From IMG/VR virus record IMGVR_UViG_3300017739_000159, positions 1-20,354 of that record: DNA of 20,354 bases; one strand, 5' to 3'. Origin of the DNA: a virus. The stretch's first letter is position 1, and every line of letters begins with the position of its first letter. The translations under genes and the position numbers were made by a program. Positions 7,245 to 14,958 of the stretch are shown in pieces. The notes under the pieces are model-generated. The model ran no database searches and was not told where the DNA came from. It saw only the letters and a list, made by a program, of their open reading frames with translations.

Positions 7245-9590
7245 TTAAAACTGATTCATATTCAAGCCAGTCCCTAGTTCATCATTACCTGCTGACTCGA
7301 ATTTTTTACTCGCTGCTTCTTGTCTTTTGTCTTCTATTTCGTTCTTAGACTCAGCTTCTAAAGCTCTTAGCTTCATGTTGTATTGGAACTCTAGCTCCAT
7401 TAATCTTTCTTTTATTTTAGCTTCTTGCTCTAGGTTTTTAGCTTTAAACTCTGCTTTGGCTTGCTCTAGCTGCATTTGACTTTGAGTGAGCGCTTGCTGC
7501 TTTTGCGTTTCGGCTTGAGCTTGAGCTTGCGCTGTTTGCTGTTGAGCTTGCTGTTGAGCTTGTATATTTTGCTGTTGCATTGCTTGCTCTTCTTTAGTCT
7601 TCTTCTTTTCTTTTATTTTAAGAAGCTCGTTGGCAAGCTTTACATTTTTAGTGTTTCTAATATCAATAGCGTCAGACAGCTTTATAATCTTCTGAGCTAA
7701 AGCCATTTGTATATTGTTTTCTAGCATTTGCTTTTCCTCTTCGTCAGGTGCTAGTTCTATAAATATACCAAAGTCGTATAGATATAGCTCAGACATTTCT
7801 TCTAACGTAGCAACATTATGTGTTCCTATTTGTTGCAAGAAAGCATCTCTTGTTGGAGAATACTCAAGTATGTCTGAAACTCTTAAAGATATTTGCTCTG
7901 CTACATCGGCTGTTAAATACAAGCCCGCTTGAAGCACGTGTCTTGTAGCTGTATTGCTATTTGCTGCGGCTAGTTTTTGAACACCAACTAAAGCGTGTCT
8001 GTCAGGCGTACTACCATCACTAGCTTCGTTTAATCCGGTTACGTCACGAATCATCTGCAAGTAGTAGTTGTAATTACCTATAAGCGTTTGTATTTTGTTC
8101 GCACCACCGTTAGTGTTTATTTCTTGTATAGGTATTTTACCTGGGTTTGGATCTCCATCTACATTATATGATCTACCAATAACAGAACCTGTTTGGAAGA
8201 ACATGTTTAAAGCTTCTTGTGGATTATAGTTTGTTCCGTTACCAAGATCAACTTCAGCTAAACCATCAGCGTCTAAATAAACACCATCAGGCACCATACG
8301 TGACATTACTTGTTGTAGCTTTAAGTGTGTAAGCTGTATCATATCTGCAAAACCAGTGATACGGCTGACGATACTTTCAACTCTACCCTGATACATACGA
8401 GGAGCAACAATACTATAGTTAAGCTTAACCTTAGTCATATCGCTTTTTGGCCTCATCATGTTTTCAGCCATTTCCCATTTTAAAAGTTTTTCAGATCCTA
8501 GTATTTTAGCTCCTTCAAATAAAACTTCTACTTGTCTTGATAGCTTAGCGTAGTCACCCTGCTTATCGGTAGGTGGGTTAAACGAGTCATCTTTTTCTAT
8601 AGCTTTTTCTCCGCCTGTTGAGGTTTCTTTCAACTTATAGACTTCGTTCATGTATGTTTTATAGTTGAAATATAGTACGTCAACTATGTTTTGATCTTTA
8701 CTTCTTCTAGCTCTATTGTATTCGTATTTATGAGAGTCTCCCTTTTGTATGTCTTCTAAATCTTCTTGAGTTAAGTGTGGAAACTCTTTTACTAGTTCGT
8801 TGATAGGTATAGACTTTACTTCACCAACATAATATATATCATCAAAATAAGGAGATTCAGTATAAGAGTATACTAACATATCTGGATCAACATACTCTAC
8901 TCTAACACCGTTAGCTGTATCAAAAGTAGTTTTTACAGCAGCTATACCTAACACAGCTAAATCGTAGTATAATCTTTTTCTTGTAAGCTCGTAATTGTTA
9001 CCTTGAAGCAAAACGTTTATAGCCTGCTCTTCAGCTAGCTCTGTAGCTTGCTTGTAAGTGAGCTGCATGTGCAACTCTAGCTCTTCCTCTGTCTCTGGTA
9101 AAGTTTCTGGATCGTTCTCTCTAAAATCCATGTTAAAGTTTTGCTGAGCTGCAGCGTCAAACTCTTTTGCTTTTAAATCTCTGAGTACGCTTTCCATGTA
9201 CTCAGTTCTTTTAGCAACGCCGTATGGATCTTGCGAAAATACTTTTATGTCGTAATTTCTTTCAGACATACCGTTAACCACTATGTCTACAAATTTTGGA
9301 ATTATAGGTACAGGTTTCCAGTCTAAGTTTAAGTAGCTCAAGTCACCATTTATTGACAACTCATCTTTATACTTTTGCACTGACTGCTCACCCCTTGCGT
9401 ATAGTCTTAATCTATGAAAGTCATTTCTATTAGCGTAAAATCTAGATGCGCTACGCCTATGAGCTCCGTTGTCTGCTCTATCAAACCACTCTGTCTCTAT
9501 TGCTTTAGCAACATCTAATCCGTAATCGTAGCTTAACTTTTCAACATCAGGTACTACCTGACTTGGAAAATAACTGTTTGCTCCAACCAT
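7245..9590 (-). CDS. Portal protein, crAss-like, with Q-rich coiled-coil tail
   Basis: The product has 781 residues, the size of portals in crAss-like and related podoviruses. The N-terminal part includes RFYANRNDFHRLRLYARGEQ, then NLDWKPVPIIPKFVDIVVNG with MSERNYDIKVFSQDP, a block I associate with this portal group. Following blocks such as YDLAVLGIAAVKTTFD, VRVEYVDPDMLVYSYTESPY and IRDVTGLNEASDGSTPD fit wing, stem and crown regions. From about residue 657 to 767 there is a long Gln/Ala/Glu-rich stretch (KTKEEQAMQQQ, QALTQSQMQLEQAKAEFKAK, IKERLMELEFQYNMKL) that should form a helical barrel or coiled coil projecting into the capsid. It forms the dodecameric DNA channel and docks TerL during packaging. 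It follows terL by two bases, so the two are probably translationally linked. Confidence 0.92.
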   Translation of the reverse strand: MVGANSYFPSQVVPDVEKLSYDYGLDVAKAIETEWFDRADNGAHRRSASRFYANRNDFHRLRLYARGEQSVQKYKDELSINGDLSYLNLDWKPVPIIPKFVDIVVNGMSERNYDIKVFSQDPYGVAKRTEYMESVLRDLKAKEFDAAAQQNFNMDFRENDPETLPETEEELELHMQLTYKQATELAEEQAINVLLQGNNYELTRKRLYYDLAVLGIAAVKTTFDTANGVRVEYVDPDMLVYSYTESPYFDDIYYVGEVKSIPINELVKEFPHLTQEDLEDIQKGDSHKYEYNRARRSKDQNIVDVLYFNYKTYMNEVYKLKETSTGGEKAIEKDDSFNPPTDKQGDYAKLSRQVEVLFEGAKILGSEKLLKWEMAENMMRPKSDMTKVKLNYSIVAPRMYQGRVESIVSRITGFADMIQLTHLKLQQVMSRMVPDGVYLDADGLAEVDLGNGTNYNPQEALNMFFQTGSVIGRSYNVDGDPNPGKIPIQEINTNGGANKIQTLIGNYNYYLQMIRDVTGLNEASDGSTPDRHALVGVQKLAAANSNTATRHVLQAGLYLTADVAEQISLRVSDILEYSPTRDAFLQQIGTHNVATLEEMSELYLYDFGIFIELAPDEEEKQMLENNIQMALAQKIIKLSDAIDIRNTKNVKLANELLKIKEKKKTKEEQAMQQQNIQAQQQAQQQTAQAQAQAETQKQQALTQSQMQLEQAKAEFKAKNLEQEAKIKERLMELEFQYNMKLRALEAESKNEIEDKRQEAASKKFESAGNDELGTGLNMNQF

Positions 9591-9592
9591 AT

Positions 9593-11812
9593 TTAATTTT
9601 TAATTATTTGAGAGTTAACCCCGTCGTTTTTATATTTAGCAAAGCTTACATCAAGCCTTGTTTTAGTTCTTTGTTGGTTTGGCCTATACAGGTGTTTGTT
9701 GCAAGCCATTATAGCTAAACCGCTACTTATACTGGCATCAAATTTGGTTCTTTTGTTTATGTCAAACTTTGCCCAGTCATTAAGCGTGTCGTTAAAATAC
9801 ATTGTTCCGTAACTACCGTCCTGCATTAACCCAACCTTTTCGTTGATATACATTTCAATAGCAGCGGCGTGTGCTTGCTTAATATCCTCGCTAGAGTTTG
9901 GTATTCCACCTATTTCTCTTTCTGTTACTGAAAGCTTATTATAAATTTTATCTGGTCTATTCATACTAAACCCTCTGTATCCTCTACGCCTCAGATGATA
10001 TAGTAGTCTTGGTTTATTATTCTCAGCGAGTAATGGCATGCCGTAGAACACTAACGCCATTAATACGTCTTCAAAAAATATTTCAGCGGTTTGTGGTCTT
10101 GCTATATATTCTAAGAAAAAAGTACTCGGTGGAGCATTTTCCATAGAAAACTTTGTTAGTCCATGAAGAGATCCGTTGGATCCTCTACCATCAACAGTAC
10201 CGCTAATATCGTAACTATCGCAGCCAAAGGCGCCCATGTGCTCGTTTCCAGGATGCTTAATTCCATTTTTTACTATTACATTGTTTTGTAATTTGTAATC
10301 AGGCACCCAGCTAACTTTAAATCTTCCGTTAGGATCGTGACTCCAAACAACCTTTGTATCTCTAACTCCGTTCTGCCACTGAAAGTTTCCTACAGATAAT
10401 ACAGCAGAGCTTGTTATACCTTCATTATAATCTATTTGCTCATATATCTTTACAAGATTAAATAGACTATTTTTTGTTTCATCTCTAAACGCATGCTCTT
10501 CAGTTCTTGGAAACTGTCGATAAAATTCGTTTAGTGCGTCTTGATCATCTCTTAATCCATCTGCTTCATTCTCCCAATGCGATATAACACCTATATCTAT
10601 TAGTTCTCCGTGAGGTCCAAGACACTCTCCTCTTGGAGTATCAAATACGGGTCGTCCATACTCATCAATAAAGCCTTCATAGTTCCATTCCATTGGGATA
10701 AACAGAGAATATAAACCAGAGCGTGTTTGACCATTTCTATTTCTTTTAGTTACATCACTATCGCTGTACAACTTTTTAAAGTTATCACCACCTTTATCTA
10801 AAGCGTTTGACGTTGAACCCATCATACACTTACCTATAATTCTACTACCAAGACGCAAACAAGTCTTTGTTACACGCCAGTTGTTTAGAATATTATCAGG
10901 CCTTTCCCACTTGCCGCTTTCATCGTGTACTAGTAGGTTAAGCTTTTCACCGTCGTAGCTGTTATCACCAGTATTCTTCCAATCAATAGTAGTGTCAAGT
11001 CCAACCAGCTCTTCCTGCTTTTCGTTCGCAGTAATTTTTCTACGCGTAAACTTACTTGCAGGAACCCTATAAGCAAGCTCACTCTTAGGTCTGTCCATAC
11101 CATCTTGAATGGGTTTGAAGAAGAAAGGATAGTTAATAGATATTGGTACAACCTTATCGGTAAACATTTTCTTTGCATCAGCTCCACTTTTTGATAGTAT
11201 TCCATATCTAGCATCACTCGATATTGTAGCTAAGTTAACCGTTTCGGCTGAGCTCATAAACGAAAAACCACTACGTCTGTTTTTTAAATAACACATACCG
11301 TAGCATCTACTGTCAGCTTTACAAGCCTCCCAGAATATAAAGAATAATCTATTAGCCTCTCTAAAATCTGGCGCGCCTACATCTATTTTGCTCCATTGTA
11401 AATACATGTAATGACTACCTGTTATATACGTAGGCTCATCACCGTTCATAAACCAAAAACCTTCCTCTCTTCGTTTAAACTCTTCGTCTATAAAGTCGTA
11501 CCACTTGTCTTTTTGCTCTTCAGGATACTCTCTCCAGTCGAATATGTTTTTCAGTTTAGTTAGTTCTTTAGGATATTCTAGTTTTTCCCACTTTCTTTTG
11601 TCTGACACGTGCACGTTTTGCGGTTTAGGCGGCAACCCAATTCGCAAACCTTGTATCTCCAGTACCTGTCCAATGCGTCCACTTTTAGAGATAACGACAA
11701 TATCATTTTCTTTATTGTATCCATACTCCCATTTACGTTTTTTGTTAAGTCGACTTATGGTAGTCTTCTTAACTGGTTCAACTATTTTATATAAGCTTTG
11801 TTCGTAACTCAT
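9593..11812 (-). CDS. terL: Terminase large subunit (packaging ATPase-nuclease)
   Basis: The 739-residue motor protein has an N-terminal ATPase and C-terminal RNase H-like nuclease. Residues 176-184 (LKNRRSGFS) fill the Walker A position in a deviant form with the lysine upstream of the glycine. LNLLVHDE (D297-E298) is Walker B. CMMGSTSN near 329-336 is a likely coupling motif. The nuclease has GCDSYD with D532, an acidic pair E581-D582 after AEIFF, and D692 in FDASISSGLAIMA, matching the usual three acidic sites. It cuts concatemeric DNA and drives it through the portal. The start ATG overlaps the upstream stop (ATGA). A GGAAGG run about 10 bases upstream is coding sequence of the preceding gene and may be coincidence. 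Length and motifs resemble crAss-like TerL proteins. Confidence 0.95.
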   Translation of the reverse strand: MSYEQSLYKIVEPVKKTTISRLNKKRKWEYGYNKENDIVVISKSGRIGQVLEIQGLRIGLPPKPQNVHVSDKRKWEKLEYPKELTKLKNIFDWREYPEEQKDKWYDFIDEEFKRREEGFWFMNGDEPTYITGSHYMYLQWSKIDVGAPDFREANRLFFIFWEACKADSRCYGMCYLKNRRSGFSFMSSAETVNLATISSDARYGILSKSGADAKKMFTDKVVPISINYPFFFKPIQDGMDRPKSELAYRVPASKFTRRKITANEKQEELVGLDTTIDWKNTGDNSYDGEKLNLLVHDESGKWERPDNILNNWRVTKTCLRLGSRIIGKCMMGSTSNALDKGGDNFKKLYSDSDVTKRNRNGQTRSGLYSLFIPMEWNYEGFIDEYGRPVFDTPRGECLGPHGELIDIGVISHWENEADGLRDDQDALNEFYRQFPRTEEHAFRDETKNSLFNLVKIYEQIDYNEGITSSAVLSVGNFQWQNGVRDTKVVWSHDPNGRFKVSWVPDYKLQNNVIVKNGIKHPGNEHMGAFGCDSYDISGTVDGRGSNGSLHGLTKFSMENAPPSTFFLEYIARPQTAEIFFEDVLMALVFYGMPLLAENNKPRLLYHLRRRGYRGFSMNRPDKIYNKLSVTEREIGGIPNSSEDIKQAHAAAIEMYINEKVGLMQDGSYGTMYFNDTLNDWAKFDINKRTKFDASISSGLAIMACNKHLYRPNQQRTKTRLDVSFAKYKNDGVNSQIIKN

Positions 11813-12087
11813 TTCGATCTGCCTTCCGCGAAGCCTTTAAATACTCGTTCTTTCTTTTCTTCTTGTGTCTTTCCTTCCAGAATATTTTCTTCTTCTTGTA
11901 TACGGTTGAGGATTTCAAATGCATCAAATATAGCTAACTTCTTAGTAGCCGCAGCGTTCTTTAATCTATCAGCAGATACATCATCTTCTGTGTTAGTGAT
12001 GATCTTTTCTTTAGCAACATTTATCAACTCTTCAACAGCTCTATGCCCAGCTTGGATTATAAGTTTCTTTGTTTCTTTGGTGTCCAT
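11809..12087 (-). CDS. Putative terminase small subunit
   Basis: The product has 92 residues, all apparently helical: ETKKLIIQAGHRAVEELINV, then a short acidic turn, then RLKNAAATKKLAIFDAFEIL and a charged end finishing KGFAEGRSK. It lies immediately upstream of terL with a 4-nt ATGA overlap, the classic place for the DNA-recognition subunit. I recognise close relatives next to terL in marine phages but know of no experimental proof. A typical helix-turn-helix is not evident. The first 47 nt also encode the end of the upstream GroES-like gene. An alternative is a small structural or regulatory protein. The call is therefore positional. Confidence 0.7.
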   Translation of the reverse strand: MDTKETKKLIIQAGHRAVEELINVAKEKIITNTEDDVSADRLKNAAATKKLAIFDAFEILNRIQEEENILEGKTQEEKKERVFKGFAEGRSK

Positions 12088-12610
12088 ATTTAATTGTAAT
12101 AAATTTATTCATTACTCTATAAAGCCTTTGGCCTTCAACTACAAACTCATATTGTGAAAAAGGAGTGTAACCTACAACCTCACCTGCTTCATGAGTGCCA
12201 TCACTATATACTATCACACCTTTTGAAGAATCTTCTTTTTCAGAGCTGTAGCCATCTTCACTTACTAGCGGTTGAACAAAAGAATAACCAGGCATAGCCT
12301 GTTTGCCGTTTAAGAATATTTGATCAGCTGTTATTATATATTTGTTTTCCTTGAAGTATGACTTGCTGTTTCTTTCTTTTCCTTGCATATCATACCATCT
12401 TCTGAATACGTTGTGGTGGACGATGACTTCGTCGCCTGGTGATATATTGTAATCGCCAATAATAGGGCAAGAGACAACAATAGCTCTACGGTTAATAAAC
12501 TCATGCTTAGATACGTCTGTGTTTAGTATAAGCTCTTTATCTCCTATAGATTTTACGTTGTTATATCTTTTACCTACTGGCTCTACAACAAAGCAATAAG
12601 GGCTTTTCAT
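12041..12610 (-). CDS. Tandem GroES-like domain protein (candidate second co-chaperonin)
   Basis: The 189-residue product resembles conserved marine phage proteins without assigned function. By reading, residues 5-100 follow the GroES pattern: strand CFVVEPV, a mobile-loop-like segment ending in the hydrophobic triplet L27-I28-L29, strand AIVVSCPI, the SPGDEVIV turn (57-64), and final strands KYIITADQIFL. Residues about 107-176 repeat it: GYSFVQPL, a loop without a hydrophobic triplet, KGVIVYSDG, AGEVVGYTPFSQYEF, then QRLYRVMNKFITIKY. The LIL triplet is identical to that of the phage GroES at 17266-17523. The C-terminus is KETYNPSWA. The gene starts by TAATG on the upstream stop and overlaps the putative terminase small subunit by 47 nt. 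A two-domain GroES has precedent in plastid Cpn20. The fold is inferred. It could be a GroES-fold protein with another job. Confidence 0.78.
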   Translation of the reverse strand: MKSPYCFVVEPVGKRYNNVKSIGDKELILNTDVSKHEFINRRAIVVSCPIIGDYNISPGDEVIVHHNVFRRWYDMQGKERNSKSYFKENKYIITADQIFLNGKQAMPGYSFVQPLVSEDGYSSEKEDSSKGVIVYSDGTHEAGEVVGYTPFSQYEFVVEGQRLYRVMNKFITIKYGHQRNKETYNPSWA

Positions 12611-12837
12611 TAATACTCTAGATTATATTCTATTGATATAGCCATATTCTTGTTGAAGTCTTTCCAAGGTAAAACATCGTTACCTTTTTTAATGTATATA
12701 GAATACTTTTCTTCTTCTTCAATAATATCGCAGATAGTATGCCCTCCATAGACGTCTTGGCCTACGGAGTAATGCATAGCATCTATTTTATAGTCTTTAC
12801 CTATCGTTATCTTTCTTATCAGCTTCGTCTGTATCAT
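12610..12837 (-). CDS. Small hypothetical protein
   Basis: About 75 residues from the ATG at 12837 (MIQTKLIRKITIGKDYKID), ending NMAISIEYNLEY. A start six codons earlier, at 12855, is also possible. I prefer 12837 because it halves the overlap with the upstream coiled-coil gene and puts the hydrophobic strand-like segment close to the N-terminus. The middle (SVGQDVYGGHTICDIIEEEE, YSIYIKKGNDV) alternates strand-like segments with polar turns, so it is a small beta protein. The stop shares one base with the start of the tandem GroES-like gene (TAATG), so the two are probably co-translated. I do not recognise the family. Confidence 0.65.
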   Translation of the reverse strand: MIQTKLIRKITIGKDYKIDAMHYSVGQDVYGGHTICDIIEEEEKYSIYIKKGNDVLPWKDFNKNMAISIEYNLEY

Positions 12838-13093
12838 TGTATTTAATTTTACCATCAGTAAGACTTATGTTGTCTGTACCGTACTCTTTTTTAAATTCTT
12901 CTCGTAATTCATCTACTAGCATCTGCATTTGAAGTACAGCGTGTAAAGCCTCGTGCTTTCTAAGCTCTAAGGCCCCAATATCTGCTTGAGCCATTTGAAT
13001 GCTCTGCACTGCTTTTTGTAGTCTTTGAAGTTGTTCTTTAGAAATAGTTTCTGGTCTAAGGTCTTTCACCTTAGGAGTTTTCCTCTTTGCCAT
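12797..13093 (-). CDS. Small coiled-coil protein of unknown function
   Basis: The 98-residue product has a basic start (MAKRKTPKVKDLRPETISKE), a central helix from about 18 to 70 with heptad-like Leu/Met/Ala spacing (LQRLQKAVQSIQMAQADIGA, VLQMQMLVDELREEFKKEYG), then an acidic tail ending DEADKKDNDR. I have seen similar short coiled-coil proteins in this region of marine phage genomes, with no known role. It is preceded by an A/T leader (TTAATTTAATTAAATAAAATT). It overlaps the next gene by 41 nt if that gene starts at 12837. A structural or chaperone-adaptor role is conceivable, but nothing in the sequence decides it. Confidence 0.75.
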   Translation of the reverse strand: MAKRKTPKVKDLRPETISKEQLQRLQKAVQSIQMAQADIGALELRKHEALHAVLQMQMLVDELREEFKKEYGTDNISLTDGKIKYNDTDEADKKDNDR

Positions 13094-13116
13094 AATTTTA
13101 TTTAATTAAATTAATA

Positions 13117-13488
13117 TTACTCGTACACTTGTACGAATCCAATCGTAACGCTAGTTGTAGCGCTATAAGTTATATTCACCTTTCCACTTGAATCATTAAA
13201 CCCTGCGGGTTTAAAAGGTCCAATAGATGTTATTTGTCCTGTCGCGCAAGACTTAGCTACGTTTGCTTTTGTTAAGGTTCCGTAGCTAGTATCCTCTATA
13301 TTAGTTGATGATACATCAGCTGTATCTAAATGAGCCTCAACAGTAACTGTAACAGCGCTACCGCTCGCGTTATTTATCAAGATTATTTCTTTTCCCGAGT
13401 TAGCGAAATCATCACCTCCCGATGAAGTAGCATGAAACGTTATTTGAGTTCCAGCTTCTATAGATTGTTCTGGTGTTCTTGTAGCCAT
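13117..13488 (-). CDS. Beta-rich probable virion decoration protein
   Basis: The 123-residue product is rich in Thr, Ser, Ala, Val and Gly with alternating strands (TQITFHATSSGGDDF, KEIILINNASGSAVTVTVEA, GKVNITYSATTSVTIGFVQV). The pattern (hydrophobic strand, short polar turn, strand ending VYE) suggests a beta-sandwich such as those of decoration or head-fibre proteins. There is no signal peptide or enzyme motif. It starts two bases from the stop of the upstream beta-rich gene. The GGGAG near the start is the Trp-Glu-Arg coding end of that gene, not clearly a ribosome site. I infer a virion surface role from composition and context only. Confidence 0.75.
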   Translation of the reverse strand: MATRTPEQSIEAGTQITFHATSSGGDDFANSGKEIILINNASGSAVTVTVEAHLDTADVSSTNIEDTSYGTLTKANVAKSCATGQITSIGPFKPAGFNDSSGKVNITYSATTSVTIGFVQVYE

Positions 13489-13489
13489 A

Positions 13490-14251
13490 TTATCTCTCCC
13501 AGCTAAATATACATTTAATAGGGCTTAAGTTTATTATCTCGTCAGCAGAAGCTATAGCACCCACGTTGTTAGAGGTTAGTATAATAGAAGTAGAGTCTGG
13601 TATGCTGCTTACCGTACCTATAGTCGCGTTAACGTCGTGTATATGTAAGACATCTCCTTTTTGAAAGAAACTTCTTGGATCAGTTGTGCTAACAGTAATG
13701 TCGTTAGTGGCATCATCTGAGTGAGCTCCTGCTGTAACTACGTTTGTAGAAAAGTTAAGTGCAAAACTTTGATGACCAACACAAGCAACGTAAACTTTAT
13801 CGTAACCTACGTTTTGACCGTACTCAACTCTACTTTCTACCACTATAGCTGCCATTTGATCTCCAGAAGCGCCAGCACCCATGCTATATACGTCTAGAAA
13901 GTCTAATCTAGCTTTTACAGCTGTATCGTCTATAACAACAGCACCTAAAACGTTATCATAATATCCAGTTCCATTTGCTGTAGCATTAGGCGTTCCTATG
14001 GAAGAAGGTGCTGTACCATCAGCGTTAGGCTTAGCGAAAAAGAACTGCATAGCCCCAGCCGTGTGAGTACCTCTTATCATAACGTTAATATCTTTTAATT
14101 TAGCTGCGCCTTTTGGAATTTGCATCTCTTGCCAATCAAATAGTACGTCTCCTGCTGCGAAAGCTAAATCAGTTTTGTCAGATTGTATAATTTGCGCTAC
14201 GTCTGTAAACGCTGGTTTAATTTCTGTTGTAAAAAATTTACTAACTGCCAT
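13490..14251 (-). CDS. Probable structural protein, beta-rich
   Basis: The 253-residue product opens MAVSKFFTTEIKPAFTDVAQ. Middle segments DLAFAAGDVLFDWQEMQIPK and KLKDINVMIRGTHTAGAMQF suggest strands of a capsid-associated or fibre protein. Residues about 130-165 (GDQMAAIVVESRVEYGQNVG, YDKVYVACVGHQSFALNFST) and about 170-245 (DDATNDITVSTTDPRSFFQK, GDVLHIHDVNATIGTVSS) give a second beta domain with the GDVLHI turn. The protein ends FSWER. I recognise the general style from unassigned structural proteins of marine phages, not a named family. It lies between the holin-like gene and another beta-rich gene, with 1-base gaps on both sides. Confidence 0.75.
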   Translation of the reverse strand: MAVSKFFTTEIKPAFTDVAQIIQSDKTDLAFAAGDVLFDWQEMQIPKGAAKLKDINVMIRGTHTAGAMQFFFAKPNADGTAPSSIGTPNATANGTGYYDNVLGAVVIDDTAVKARLDFLDVYSMGAGASGDQMAAIVVESRVEYGQNVGYDKVYVACVGHQSFALNFSTNVVTAGAHSDDATNDITVSTTDPRSFFQKGDVLHIHDVNATIGTVSSIPDSTSIILTSNNVGAIASADEIINLSPIKCIFSWER

Positions 14252-14252
14252 T

Positions 14253-14675
14253 TTATTTTTCTTTTACTTGTTCGTTTTTCTTTGAGCTTCCACCGAAGAA
14301 GAAGTCTATTATTGTATTTACTTTAGCACTCATAGCGCCAAATATAGTCGATATAAAGCTTATTTCAAATTCACCTAAGTCTATTGACTTTGTAACGAAA
14401 TAATTAAACATTACAAACGTAATGCCAAAATATGCTACAGTAAATAACGTTGCTAATACTTTTTGAATAATAGCATCGTCTTTATACATCTCTCTAGCAG
14501 ACTTGCGATCTTCAACTTCTTTTGCAAACGCTTCGCGCTCTGCATCAAGAAGTAGCTTTTTAAGAGCAAGCTTAGCTTCATCGCGCTCTTTGTCTGTAGT
14601 AACAACTTTGTCAAGTATGCCTTCTGCATTATCTACTATTTTACCGAATAAACCTCCTACCAAGTTATTTATCAT
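14253..14675 (-). CDS. Holin-like membrane protein
   Basis: The 140-residue product has an N-terminal amphipathic stretch (MINNLVGGLFGKIVDNAEGI), a charged helix (about 28-66, AEREAFAKEVEDRKSAREMY), a clear membrane segment at about 69-93 (VLATLFTVAYFGITFVMFNY), a second hydrophobic segment at about 102-127 and a polar tail with FFFGGSSKKN. The order (charged helix with AREMY, two to three hydrophobic segments, FFFGSS-like end) matches the family known as holin of 3TMs, first described in gene transfer agents. It would form membrane lesions at lysis. No endolysin is visible nearby, although a metallopeptidase-like gene lies about 280 bases upstream in transcription order. Confidence in membrane location is high and in holin function moderate. 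Confidence 0.82.
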   Translation of the reverse strand: MINNLVGGLFGKIVDNAEGILDKVVTTDKERDEAKLALKKLLLDAEREAFAKEVEDRKSAREMYKDDAIIQKVLATLFTVAYFGITFVMFNYFVTKSIDLGEFEISFISTIFGAMSAKVNTIIDFFFGGSSKKNEQVKEK

Positions 14676-14685
14676 ATTACTCGCT

Positions 14686-14955
14686 TTATAATTTAACTAC
14701 ATACTTACCTTTACTGTCTTGTTTAACAGTAGAGTAATCTTGCACGCTAATTTGAGGATAGTCTTTAGGGTTATCGCCCTCTAGTTTAAATTTAGATTCA
14801 AACTCACCTTCTTCTACATAGCCTCCAACTTTGTTATCGTTAGAAACGTATATTCTGTTTTCAACTGGTCCTTCATCTTTTTTTCTTGGAGGATTTTCAT
14901 CTTCTATTTTAAGTAGCCCAGTTTTAGAACCGTAGCCTTGCATTTTATAGCCCAT
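14686..14955 (-). CDS. Small hypothetical protein
   Basis: The 89-residue polar protein, charged throughout, starts MGYKMQGYGSKTGLLKIEDE and ends STVKQDSKGKYVVKL. A second in-frame ATG four codons downstream is equally possible. Short hydrophobic pieces (NRIYVSNDNKVGGYV, YPQISVQDYS) suggest a little beta structure, and there is no membrane segment or known motif. It lies between the HExxH gene (3-base gap) and the holin-like gene (10-base gap), so it may belong to the lysis or tail group. I do not recognise it. Confidence 0.65.
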   Translation of the reverse strand: MGYKMQGYGSKTGLLKIEDENPPRKKDEGPVENRIYVSNDNKVGGYVEEGEFESKFKLEGDNPKDYPQISVQDYSTVKQDSKGKYVVKL

Positions 14956-14958
14956 GTT

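Noticed and set aside
6851-7248. Two Ser/Val- and Phe-rich open frames on the plus strand opposite the scaffold gene
   Set aside because: They mirror the acidic low-complexity codons (GAA, GAG, ACA) of the scaffold N-terminus and have no leader or family resemblance.
7245-7600. Gln/Ala-rich 3' end of the portal gene as a separate gene or repeat expansion
   Set aside because: It is in frame with the portal, has heptad-like helical character, and long helical C-terminal tails are known in this portal group.
11505-12157. Plus-strand frames opposite terL and the small terminase gene
   Set aside because: The opposite frames contain conserved TerL motifs. The plus frames show hydrophobic, Ser/Phe-rich noise typical of antisense reading.
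13489-13500. GGGAGA before the ATG at 13488 as a Shine-Dalgarno site
   Set aside because: It is the Trp-Glu-Arg codons at the end of the upstream gene. Most other starts here have only A/T leaders, so it is probably coincidence.
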